64,000 bases of DNA from Symbiodinium microadriaticum (Eukaryota; Sar; Dinophyceae; Suessiales; Symbiodiniaceae), in assembly GCA_001939145.1 (NCBI GenBank), contig LSRX01000538.1, forward strand, positions 313,427 to 377,426, given 5' to 3'. The position numbers and the translations under genes are program-made. Each line of letters begins with the position of its first letter. The first letter of the stretch is position 1. Positions 48,481-59,900 of the stretch are shown here, in pieces. The notes below the pieces were generated by a model. It was not told where the DNA came from. It made no database searches and saw only the letters and a program-made list of their open reading frames with translations.

Positions 48481-51400
48481 GATGAATGCGGCTGGAATCC
48501 CACTGGATGGTTGAACGTGTCGGGGGCTTACACCTCTTGCACCTTCCTTCTTCGAAGCAGAGGTGCTTCCACACTTGTGGCAAGAGGGCATCTGCACCAC
48601 GGGATAGTGACCCTGCGGAGCCCCCGATGGCTCTCTTAAGGTTGGCAAAGCCTTATGAGCAGTGGCCTGTGCCACGAAAGCCCGGTCGCAGAGCATGGCC
48701 GCGTGCGGCGCTGCCGTTAATCTGTGCCTTCTTTTTGACGGGCCTGGTCTTCAAGCCCCAATCTCCCAGCCAGAGTCTCAGACCGTGATCCAGAGTGAGA
48801 GAGAGGCTCAGAGGGACAGGTGGGTTTGAGAGCCTTACAGGCTGGGATGCTCCAGCTGCTCAATGGACACCTGTGGGTGGGGTAGCCGGAATCCCACAGC
48901 CTTCTTTCAGGCACGTAATCCGTGGTTCCTTTTCGAACTGCGCCCAAGCAGTGTTCAACATGGCCATGCCGTGATGGTTTTGGATTGTGGGCATGCTGCT
49001 GGCGAAAGAGCCTTGCAGTCATGTGACGCAGCATCCGTACAGACATGCCGTGGCAATGCCAGAGCAAAAAACCAATCTAAACTTAGACTTAGACATGTAA
49101 GGGGCTACTGATTGCACAAAACTTTTGCATTCATGAAGTGAGTTCTGGCTGCAGCCACAGCTGACAATCTCAGTGTCTTCCGCACTCTTGCTGTGCTTGA
49201 GCACGCTATGTCGTGTGGTTGGAAGCTTCAGAAACCAGGACCCAATCGTTTGTGCGCTGGTTCTGAGATCCAGCTGAAAGCAGGGTGTGTTTCACAGTGA
49301 TTCGCAACGGGAATCACGCACTATTCTTTTGATATGTTGCCAGGCGTCAGCAGACACATGAATCGGTTTTGCCGAACCTTGCGCTATATGCAAGTTCTCG
49401 ATGTGTCTCCGCTTGCGATTGCCCAAGTTGAACCCTCAAGTTTGTACAACAGAAGGCCTGAGAAAGGCGGGTTGGTGGTGTGTCTTTTTTGAGGGCAGCC
49501 TCGGAAGGCAAGCTTTTCTGTGGCGTGCCGCTTGAACTACTTGAAGTGGTACAAGGGCCACGTATGCTTTGCCACAATCTTCGCGACACTGTACCCACGC
49601 GGGGTTGACAAGGCGGAAGCGTTGCTAAAATTTTAACAAGTTTGCACTTTTGTGCAGTGTCGCACCGTCTTGTACTTTGCAAGATTCAATCCGAAATCGG
49701 TGCTTGGATGGGGACGCTCCAGGCTGCTCTCAGAGACAAGTTCCAAAAAGGCTTCGAGCTCGTCATCAATCGTGTCGTACTGGTTGCATATCTAAGCGGC
49801 AGAAAGCTTTGCAGTGGCGTTGCCTGCTTGTTTTTGAGGGGTCATGTGGTAGGACAGATGGCCTGAGAGACACAGGCTGTCCTACACCATGCTAACAACC
49901 GTCACAGCAGACTGCGGCATGCGAACTTGCAGGAAGGCGAGCGAGCTGCTCCATTTGCTACGCTTAGAGGTGCCTTTGGCACCACAAGGGGATGGTCGGT
50001 GTCTCAGCTCCGAAGCTGGGCCGAAGAGCAAGGCACTGAGACGTCGCTAAGGTGCCAGCAAGAGTGCCAAGAGAAACGAGCCACTTGACACGAAACTCTG
50101 TTTGGCTTCTTCTGCTTGCTCTCGCCAAGTGCAGGCGCCGCAAGCAGCGCAAGAACAGTGGCGAGGAGGACCACCCGCTGTTCGGCGAACAGGTCTGTGC
50201 GCACGCTGCTCGTGTGAAAAATCTAGGGTATATCTGTCAATCTTTGAACAGTTGAACACATGTCGTACCTCCTGTCACTCATGCCACTCACTTGAACCCC
50301 CCCGTATTTGAGAGTATCTTTTCTTCAAATGGACTTGGCTGCATGACTGAGGCATGAGTCTGTGGTTGGTGCGTGGCTGTCCTAGTCGGGCAACCCTCCG
50401 GTTGCTGTTGGAACTTTGCACCGATTTAAACGCTGCATACAGTTTGCTACAACCTGTAATCACCAAGATCTCCAAGCCACCTGCCATAGAGAATGCATCA
50501 ATAGATGTTTCTTCATCGAGGGTCAGAGGGTTCGACAAGTTTAGGGTTTAAGGCTTGAAAGGTTCAGAATCTTCGTTTTGGCAGCCTTCTGACGGCAGGA
50601 TGCTGGTGCATCTAGTGACTCATCTGGGTGGGCCATTGTGTCCGCAGCCTCAATGCTGGAGCCAACGCTTCGCACAGATTTCTGGTAATGCCCTGGCTGA
50701 AGGTGCGGAGGTGAGGCTGAGTTTGCTTTCAGTCCTGCTTTCAGGCCCCGGCAGTGCAGGAAAGCCAAAGCTTTCCTTGCTGGTTTGTCTCCCATCAAGC
50801 CCAGTTTGCCCCGTGGTGCTGTCACGCCGGCAAACTACTACTGCTGATGCTTCGTTGTGCAAACAGATATCAACCACCACGACAGGCTTGTACTCAGATT
50901 AGGAGCCTGTGCAGACTGATCCTTGGCGCGCTTCTGGGAATTCCTCTGCAGGGCCAGCAGGCAAGTCTCTGGTGGATCACAAGCATCCTACGTGTTCGGA
51001 GCTCAGCTGTTTGGCCGAGAAAGCCTGCCACTTGTTGCTTCTGCCGAGGCCGGACTTGGAGCTTCCACCCGCAGTGCCAGAGGCGGAAAAGCCCAAGACG
51101 CTGGTCCAACCAGAGGTGCGCCACAGAGGGCCCCGTTGCCCCTTTCGGCCACCGCAGAGTTGCAGGCTACCGACACCGCCACTGCCACAGCCGCTCAACC
51201 TGGTCAATCCCCTGCTGCTGGCCCTTCCAAGCAGCCACTTGTCGAAAAGATATTCACTCAACGCTTCGCTCGTGGGAACATGTTGGACTCCAGGAAGAAG
51301 AAGTCGAGAAAGAAGTAGCCAACTTCGCCGGCTTCTGCTTGGGATCCCTCCACAAGCGGGCAAAAGGTTTGTCAGCATCCGATCTTGCACTCGCTTGCAT

Positions 51401-52330
51401 ACTTCGGCGTGTGTTGTCTTGAGCTATGTCTCTGTGCACTTTGGCCATGCCGGTGTCTTTGTGCCCAAGCTCTGGCGGAGCAGGGAAGGAGTCGTTTCTG
51501 GTGCATGCTGGTTGTGTGTGTGTGTGTGCATCGCAGAGGAATACGTGCCGTTTTTGAGAGCACCGCCTAGATGCTACTGCAGACCACGAGCCATCACATA
51601 GCATCCAAGCATTTCAAAACCCCGGGAAATTCGCTGGTGCTTGTCTGCTTGCACCTGAAAAGCAGTGGACAGCCAGACACTGTCCAAGTGCTTTGGTTGC
51701 ATCGGGTTTAGCTGGTACCTTGAACAGAGAGCCGAAAGAGCCTTTGGACTTGAGGCCACCAGCTCATTACCATGGCCATGGACCGGAAGCGCATGAGCAT
51801 CGGGAATATCACAGCCCCTGTCGTGGGCACAAGATCGAGTGGGACTACTGAAAGGGAGGCGCCTCGCAAGCCTTTGCAGTTTGGGCGTGAGTGACAGCAA
51901 CGGCCTGACACTTATGGCAGACCGGCATTGCAGAGGCCCCGAACTTACCCATTCATCTGCGTCGCAGAGCCAAGAATGCACTGAGTCACCCTCTGCTCCT
52001 GGAGGTTTTTGAGCGAGCGAGAGAAGAGAAGACTCGAGCAGTCTATGCCCGTGCCTTAAGGTGTTGCCGGCATGACATGTCACCGTCGTAGGCTTGGTCC
52101 GGGTTTTAAGGTGACCTCCATCACCGACAGGGACTTGCAAGGCCGCCAGAGCTTCGCCGAGAAGGACGCGGAAGGGGGCTCCGGGGTGGGGCTGCCGCAC
52201 GACCGCGCCTCGCCTCAGGACCGAATCGTACTGGTGCCTCCAGGCAGCGATGAACAGGCACCCTGGGTTGCAGCTTTGTCAGGCCACAGCTTTTCTTGGA
52301 GTGTTTTCAGGAGATGGAAGACTGGGTGAA
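48481..52330. other. Region between kinase and phosphatase, no firm gene
   Basis: Open + frames at 50909-51601 and 50923-51318 (Ala/Thr/Pro-rich, ending with a Lys/Arg cluster) might be an N-terminal exon of the phosphatase, but no conserved motif supports this. A GT microsatellite lies at about 51513-51528. Nothing else recognised. Confidence 0.35.
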
Positions 52331-52331
52331 A

Positions 52332-54053
52332 GCCACAGTTGGCTATGGCTGCAGAAAGGGCTTGAAGCCAGAGAGCCCCAACCAGGACCGACGCTGTCCT
52401 CTGCTTTGAGGGCAAACATGCGGTGGAGCATTTGCTTGCTCAGGACAGTTTTTCGTTGGTTGTGGTGGAGAATGATTTTGCATCCTGCCTGCAGTGCTTA
52501 GGCGCGTGTCACGTGTTCGCCCAAGACGGCTGTGCTGCCGAGGCCATGTACGGAGTTTATGATGGCCATGGTCCAGCAGGTCACGACTGTTCAGACCTGT
52601 CCCTGAGGCGGGGCTGAGCAAAAGTTTGCATCGGGACTAAGTGTTCCACCGCAATGTCGCAGGAAGTTGTGCAGCGCCTTCTTGAATGATCCGGATCGTG
52701 AAAAGGATCCAGCAGCTGTCCTGACCAAGGCGCCGCTCAGAAAGTGGTTCTGCTTCGATCTCCTCGGTCTCGCAATCCGTCTAGTCGTCAGGTTTTCCTC
52801 GAAACGCAGGAGGCCCTCATGAAGCAAGGACAGTTCGACACGAGTGGGACAACGTGCACCATAGTGCAGCATGGCTTCGCTGTATGACCGATTGGGCCGG
52901 GCAATGTCCGCGGACATTCAGACGGCTAAGACACAGCTATTGAATGAGGGAACTGAATCGAGCGAGCAAGTGAGAACAAATGCAAATGGGAGGTTTGCGC
53001 AGGGATCGGCCGGCATCTGCAAAACCAGAAAGTAATGCTAACTTAATTTTAATATGCCCCCCCCCGGTTCATTTCAAGCCCCGGCCGGGATGGTTGACTA
53101 TTAAGGGGAATGGCCGGGGGGGGGTGTCGGGAGTAGTACTTTACAGCGGTGATAATTGAGTTTCCGCACTCGGGTTGTTGTAGTTGAGGGCTTCTTAAGA
53201 AGTATAAACTTGAAGTTAACACTCAGTTTATTAAACGTGATCAGATATTGAAGAAAGAAGTCGACAGCTTCCGTGTGATCATGGTCATGATTCACGACTC
53301 ATAACCAATGCCATCATCATACAATCATCAATGCCATCTTCATGATCGCAAATCACCACCACCACCACCACCACCACCACCACCACCACCACNNNNNNNN
53401 NNNNNNNNNNNNNNNNNNNNNNNNNNNNNNNNNNNNNNNNNNNNNNNNNNNNNNNNNNNNNNNNNNNNNNNNNNNNNNNNNNNNNNNNNNNNNNNNNNNN
53501 NNNNNNNNNNNNNNNNNNNNNNNNNNNNNNNNNNNNNNNNNNNNNNNNNNNNNNNNNNNNNNNNNNNNNNNNNNNNNNNNNNNNNNNNNNNNNNNNNNNN
53601 NNNNNNNNNNNNNNNNNNNNNNNNNNNNNNNNNNNNNNNNNNNNNNNNNNNNNNNNNNNNNNNNNNNNNNNNNNNNNNNNNNNNNNNNNNNNNNNNNNNN
53701 NNNNNNNNNNNNNNNNNNNNNNNNNNNNNNNNNNNNNNNNNNNNNNNNNNNNNNNNNNNNNNNNNNNNNNNNNNNNNNNNNNNNNNNNNNNNNNNNNNNN
53801 NNNNNNNNNNNNNNNNNNNNNNNNNNNNNNNNNNNNNNNNNNNNNNNNNNNNNNNNNNNNNNNNNNNNNNNNNNNNNNNNNNNNNNNNNNNNNNNNNNNN
53901 NNNNNNNNNNNNNNNNNNNNNNNNNNNNNNNNNNNNNNNNNNNNNNNNNNNNNNNNNNNNNNNNNNNNNNNNNNNNNNNNNNNNNNNNNNNNNNNNNNNN
54001 NNNNNNNNNNNNNNNNNNNNCACCACCACCACCACCACCACCACCACCACCAC

Positions 54054-54098
<45 letters not shown>

Positions 54099-56116
54099 CA
54101 TCATCTGCAATGTCATCGTGAATGCCTGTGGCAACGGCTCATGCGGAAATGCTGTATACCTTTATCTTGTCGAGGAGTATGTCTGCCATGCATAAAGCAA
54201 AGCATCCACCATTGGAGCCCCTCTCCCATGCACAGACATGTCTCGTCCGTGTGTTTTTCGGAGCAGTTCTTCTGGGCAGGGAGGTCAGGCTTCGTGTTGC
54301 TGCAAGGTGCTCAGGCATTCATAATCAGCCGGACATCTGCCGGACATCTTAGAAAGTAAATCCATGAATCGCGCGGATAGTGAAATGTGAAAGGACGTGG
54401 ATCCGAAATGATGCATCCGTTTCTGCAGAGCTTAGGTATCACGATCGGAAGTTGGACAAGCTGACCATTGCACACGTTGCGCAAGCTGCAGCGAGCATGG
54501 CTACTGCATGATCCTTGTTCGGTACCATGAGCGCTCGTTTCATGCAAGGTTGGTGACAGCAGAAGTGTGCTCGGCAAGAAGAAAGATGACTCGTCGCCAT
54601 GGGAAAGTCTGGAATTGACAACCGATCACAAACCAGACCTTCCAAAAGCCCGGCCCTCAGTTGTCCTTGCGGCGCAACGCCACTGACAATCCAAATCGCT
54701 TCAAACAGGTGCTGCAATACGATTAGTCTTAGTAGCATTATAAGATACATGATCAATGATCAAGACACATCAACAAGAATGAGAAAACGAGAGACGGGCA
54801 CGGCGCCGCGCTGCCAGGAAAAGGCTCGAATAGAGAGCGCTACTCCCCCTGGCCGAGTGGTCTTTGATGGCTACTTGGCCGAAGAGCAGAATTCGTGGGG
54901 ACAGGACAACTCTGAGGTAGGGTTCTCTTTTCAAGGTGCGAAAGCATTAAGTCTTCAGGAAAGGGTTCTTTGCTGGGTCGTGACCAGAGCAAAAGACGGG
55001 CAGTGAGGCAATAATCGCCAAATTGATTGACACTGTCTCCGGACGGTACTGGGCGCTCCATCCTAAGAGCACAACTTGCTTGATGCTTTGAGGCTACTAC
55101 AATCACCGCGTGTTCGCGCAGAACGGCATGTATCCAGGCCAGTTGTCTAATACAAAAAATGAACAACCCAGCAGAAAGCGTTCACTCTTGTGTTGCAAGC
55201 ACAAAACGCGACTGCATGTGCCAATGTGAAGACTGTGGCCTCCTAGGGGTGTAGGTCAGTGTAGGTGTTGTGTGCCTTGCACCGACAGGTCTCAACATGT
55301 CACGTGCTCTGGGTGACATCATTGCGCACAAAGAGGTGCTGATTGCAGCATGATGTAGCAGACACCCAGAGAGGTCCATCTTGCCAGCCCTGAATGCAGA
55401 TCTCAGTGCTTAGCATATCGTAGCAGGCCGGACTCACAGCCGAGCCTGACGTTTGCGTGATCGACCTCAAGGCCATGTCCGCAGATTCCGGCACGTTCCA
55501 GTTGAGTTTTGTGCGGAAATCTCTCACTTGTGACGATCGAGGCAGAGCGCGAGAAATACTCCAAACTAGTTTTGCTAGTTTGCACTGATGGCGCTACTTT
55601 GCTGCAAGGGGTGCAGCACAGCTTCCAAAGATGATGTTCAGAGAACTGATCACGCATGCGCGAACATGGTTATACTGGAGCTTCACACGAGTAACTCTAG
55701 AGTCCGATTGGGGGACTGATCAACCGGACCTGAGGTTTGGGAGTTTATTCTGAACAAGGAGGCCCTGGCATATGACAAAAAAAGTGTGACACAGGCTTTC
55801 TTTGCTTTGCTTTTGCAGCTCGCTAGGCCATCGGAATGGTCCAGAAGTTTCCGGACTGCCAACAGGCAGGGTCTCGTCTTTCTCATGGCGATGCGGTGCT
55901 TCGTGCTTTTGCTCGCACGTTCGCTGTTCGATCGTGGCGAGGCAGTTGACAGATTGATGAAGGAGAGTTGGGATCGGTGGATGAAAGACTCTGACAATGC
56001 GCCCTTCTCGGACGAACGCCCTGCGACATCGCATAAGACGTCTGCTTGAGTGCTCGACATGTGTGTGTGCTAAGGAGATCACGGATGACATCACGGCAAT
56101 GTTGGTGAGCCTGTAA
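52332..56116 (+). CDS. PP2C/PPM-type protein phosphatase (multi-exon, contains the assembly gap)
   Basis: At least twelve short + strand blocks give the PPM fold in order: 52338-52385 GYGCRKGLKPESPNQ; 52444-52479 DSFSLVVVENDF; 52543 onward AMYGVYDGHGPAGHD; about 52660 LCSAFLNDPDREKDPAAV; about 52835 DTSGTTCTIVQH; about 54549 VGDSRSVLG, then LELTTDHKPDLP; 54818 EKARIES, then GRVVFDGY; about 55095-55137 NHRVFAQNGMYP; 55289 GLNMSRALGDIIAHK; about 55426 GLTAEPDVCVIDL; about 55585 LLVCTDGATLLQ; about 55915-56000 EAVDRLMKESWDRWMKDSDN; 56075-56116 EITDDITAMLVSL-stop. The metal-binding Asp residues (DGHG, TDG, DD near the end) are kept. It removes phosphate from Ser/Thr with Mg/Mn. The N-terminal start was not found. 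Confidence 0.82.
52386..52443 (+). other. 58-base GA-AG intron in the phosphatase
   Basis: CCAACCAG|GACCGACGC...TTGCTCAG|GACAGTTTT. Removal restores PNQ-DSFSLVVV, the conserved PPM start. CAGGAC is present at both ends, so the exact cut is ambiguous within the repeat. Confidence 0.7.
52480..52542 (+). other. 63-base GC-AG intron in the phosphatase
   Basis: GATTTT|GCATCC...GCCGAG|GCCATG. Removal gives VENDF-AMYGVYDGHG. Confidence 0.7.
53354..54095. repeat. CAC/CAG microsatellite containing a 628-base assembly gap
   Basis: (CAC)n at 53354-53392, N at 53393-54020, then (CAC)n and (CAG)n to about 54095. It lies in an intron of the phosphatase gene between the SGTT and GDSR blocks. Poly-His/Thr/Gly frames across it are not genes. 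Confidence 0.95.
55138..55288 (+). other. 151-base GC-AG intron in the phosphatase
   Basis: ATGTATCCAG|GCCAGTTG...CACCGACAG|GTCTCAACATG. Removal gives NGMYP-GLNMSRALGD. Confidence 0.75.
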
Positions 56117-56980
56117 AGTGCCAACGCGCAGCTGTTTCTGCCCCAAAGTGTGTTGTCATCGGACCACAATTGACTCCACACAGTTCTGGTGCACGTGTTT
56201 GCATTGAAGTCTTTGGTCCCGTCTTTGGGCGCAGGAGTATTTTCCTTTGACGACACTTTTATAAGCTGCGTCCATGGCCCATTCAATAATCTTTTCACTC
56301 TTCAAGAGAGGTTTTTTGCAAGACTCTCCCTTCAGGAAACTTCTCAACAATTCGAGGTGCGGCAGCTGTCTTCGCGGGAAGATAGGACAGGTCGTTAGGC
56401 AAAAGCCGTCAGAGGCTGTCGAAGATGAAGTGCCTTCTTTACCTGGGTCGCTCGGCAGAGGCCGCTGGAACACGGAGTGGAACTCTGCACTGGCCACTGG
56501 GATTGGAAAATAGCATTGACCAAGCACTGTTTTAATGAAGTTCAGGCTGTCTTGGCATCCAGTGGCCACAACCTGACAGCCGCTCAACACGAGCTTGGAA
56601 CATGCACCTACCTCAAAACAACGCAGCTGCACCGCATGCTTTGCGTTCGGGTCTGTCAAGAGAGAGGCAGGTCTACGTAGTTGTCTAAGTTGCAGGGCAG
56701 GGACGACAAGGCGGCTCTCCGCTTCCGAAGCCTCTTCGAAAATATCGACATCAGCATGCGCTGGTTTTGTGTCATGGGTCAAGACTGCTCTTGACACTAT
56801 ACACGGGCCATGTGCGTGCCTCGCAAAAGTGCTAGTGCGGGTTTTCCAGGTATTCCTGCCCTCTTCCGGATGTGAAGCAGCCCATACAGTAGCCCGAAGC
56901 AGCTCGACGCCATGAAACCCCAACCCTCTACCCAAAACTCTAACCCCTAATTAGGCTCCGATGGGCATCAAATCCAAGCC
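56117..56980. other. Intergenic between phosphatase and glycine-rich protein genes
   Basis: The - strand has a 259-codon open stretch (56935-56156) without recognisable motifs. It is treated as a chance frame because every host gene nearby is on + and its composition is unremarkable. Confidence 0.45.
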
Positions 56981-59900
56981 ATGAGACCATGGCTACTGGC
57001 TGCCACGCTCGCAGTTGCTTGTGCCGACTGGAAGTGCCCCGTCCAGGAGCAGAACCGCTGTGTCATCAATGCTCCTCGGCACTCGAACTTGCCAAAGGCA
57101 GCAGACGAAGAACAACGATGATAAGCAGATGACAGATAGATACGAAAGGAGCGGTAAGCGCGTGATACGGATTATGTGGGTGGGCAGCATTCCGGGGTGC
57201 GTGAGGCCTCGGGCCCAGCGGTCAGCGGGCCGCTCGTGTTTGACGGCAACGTGCTGGTGACACATCAAGCTACAGTTCGCTCTGATGCAAGCTTCAGCAT
57301 AGAAGCGTCTGGAAACATCACAGTGGAGATGGGGTCCACGCTGCAAGCCAAAGGCCAGAATGGAGAAACGCCCAAAACACGGTTGTCTTGTGGACACGTC
57401 AGGAGACCTTTTGCTGAATGCAACCGCGATTCATATTGTCGGCGGCTTGGAACATGGTCACCGGCCTGCGTAGTCGAGAAAGAAGCCTGCAGACTGCAGA
57501 GATCTGCAGAGCTTCGGTTCCAGTCTTTGTGGTCGGAGCTTGCGTTTCAGCACGCGAGCACCAACCCACCTCGGCTCAAAACTCTGACCTTGAGGTTGGC
57601 TCCTCCGCCTCTGCAGCAGGCTCGCTTTCGATCCTCAGCAGGGCGGCATACCAGCAAGGCGCTTTGGTGAATTCTGGAAACGGTGTTTTCTGCGCGAGGG
57701 GCGAAGTGCGCACTGCAGGTGGCGTGATCGGAAACAAGAGCCTGCAGGCCGGTGTGGCGCGAATGCCGAGAGCTAGTCGAGTGCTTTCAGGTTGTCTGAA
57801 TTTCAATGGAGTTGGCATTTCAATGGACTTGGAATGGCTGGTTTTACTCGATGGTCACACCAAGCCAGGTGCAGAAACCATCAAATGCTCACGGTTTGAG
57901 GTGTGCACAGCAGACACCCTCGTGAGGCGACCCTGAGGTCTCGTGACGAAAACGGCGACCCCGGCATCTTGGTTGTGGACGCAGCGCTGCAAGGTGCAAG
58001 CAGGGAATCTGTCAGCGCTTGCTCCAGTGCCCTTGCCTCTCATGGCTGTTGCAGGTGGCAACATCCAAGTGAACTGCAACCAGAGCAAAATATGTCTCCA
58101 GGGTGCAAACAATCTATCGGTGACCGACCCCACGCAGTCGTTGCAGATGAGCGGCAAAGCTGTCTCCGTGCCGTGGTTGCAACTGCTGGAAGTGTGTTGA
58201 TGCGTTTCCGGCGCACAGGCGCGCTGTGTGCTCAGGTCGACTGCAGCAACTCAACTCTGTCGGCGGGGAGGATCACAATTGTGGCGGAGAAGGATCTGGC
58301 CTTGGATGCCGCCATTCCAGGCTTCAAAAAGAGCGACGGAAAGGGAGGTGAGAAGCCCACGCAGCTGGACGTCACTACCCAAGGCCAGGAATGCCGAGCT
58401 CTGCTCAGATCGGGGCTTGCTGCCCCCTGAGGCCACATGCTGATCGGCAGCCAAAGCCTTACATGGACCTTGGAGAGATGCTCGGCGGCGTTGGTCTCTA
58501 GGAGGAGGCTTGCTTATGTCACCCTGTGCGACTGAGGGCTGCGCGCGTCTGCTGGTACCATGGTAATTGCGTCCAGCAGCCGCATCCAAACGGTGGGCTA
58601 TTCGACCTGCAAGCACACCGCAGACAGCGCAGGCGTTACGGCGTGTGGCGGCCTCCCCATGCCTCTGCTTGCCTTGGGCAGGAGCGAGGGATCGCTGCTT
58701 TCCAGCTTGGCCCACCTGGCCGGGATCCTGGCCGGACTCCGTGGACGATCCCTACGTCAGCTTCGACCTGGCTGCTTGTCACGGTCACACCAGTGTCACG
58801 CCGGTCACGGCATCTCTCACTCTTGCAATCTGTGCAGACGCTCCCCCCCGCCCCGGCCGAGGTGCTCCTTGCGCGCACCTCCTTGAATCTGTCGAGCCAC
58901 GCCATGCTGTCAGGCAGAGTTTCTGACATCTCTCCGTCTTTTGCATTCTTTTGCTTGCACTGTCTGCTCCAGAGCTGTGTGCAGTGGTGGAAGTCGCAGT
59001 CGCCCCGCAGGCGCGTCATCCATCCTTTGCGTGGCGGCTGGGGGCCTTCACTTCGAAGAGCATAACATCGTGGATGTCTCGGGCCGTGGTTGCGCGGCTG
59101 GTCTTGGACGGGCGCCTGGCAACACGGTCCGGTCCAGTTCTGCCGGTGGAGGTGGAGCCTACCTGGCAGGTGCCTGGGCCTCGCTAAGAGTCGCAAGTCG
59201 CAGAGTCTTAGAGTCTTTTAGAGGCTTTTGGCTTTGTGGGTGCTGTGGTGACTGAAGTGGACTGAAGCCGCTGCCCGCAGGCGGAGGTACTCATTTGGGC
59301 CGGGGAGGCTGTGGTGGCTTCTTGGACGAAACAAGGGGGAAGCCTTGACTTCGTGCCTTGCGCTGTGTGGCTTCAGGTACTTTCGACACGCACAACGTGC
59401 TGCCAGATGCTTCCACCGTCGGAGGGCCAGCCTACGATCTCTACAATCTGCGTTTCCTGCCGACAGAGGGTGCCTCCGGGGGTGCGTCTGGCCACCTGGG
59501 ACCCAACACCAAGGAAACGAGTTCTGTCAACGCTCTACCTGGAAATGCAGCGGGGGGTGGGCTGATCTGGTTGTCAGCATCGAGTTCCTCGGGGAGTGTC
59601 ACCTTTGGCAACTGGGTTGTTTTGAGGGCCGACGGCTACCCTGGTGGAGTCGTCAGCAAGCATGTGGCTGCCGGCGGGGCTGGTGGACAAATCCTGATTT
59701 TCGCAACCAAGATAGCCACTGCGGACGAGGCAAGATAAGCCTAAGTAAGAAGTCGGTGCCGTTGTGATGGCTTCGCAGCCAAGAGTTCCCTGAAGGCTCC
59801 TGTGGTCAGCGTTGCAGGTGGCGCCGGTGCTTGCTCTGCGAGCGCAAACGTGCTAAGCGGTGGGGGTGGTGGTGGATTCGTAGGGTTCAACTGGACAGCC

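Noticed and set aside
53308-54195. Long frames (poly-His, poly-Pro, poly-Thr, poly-Gly) through the gap
   Set aside because: They are made of a CAC/CAG microsatellite and unknown bases (N).
56156-56935. 259-codon open frame on the - strand
   Set aside because: No conserved motif, opposite to all host genes nearby, and ordinary composition. Likely chance.
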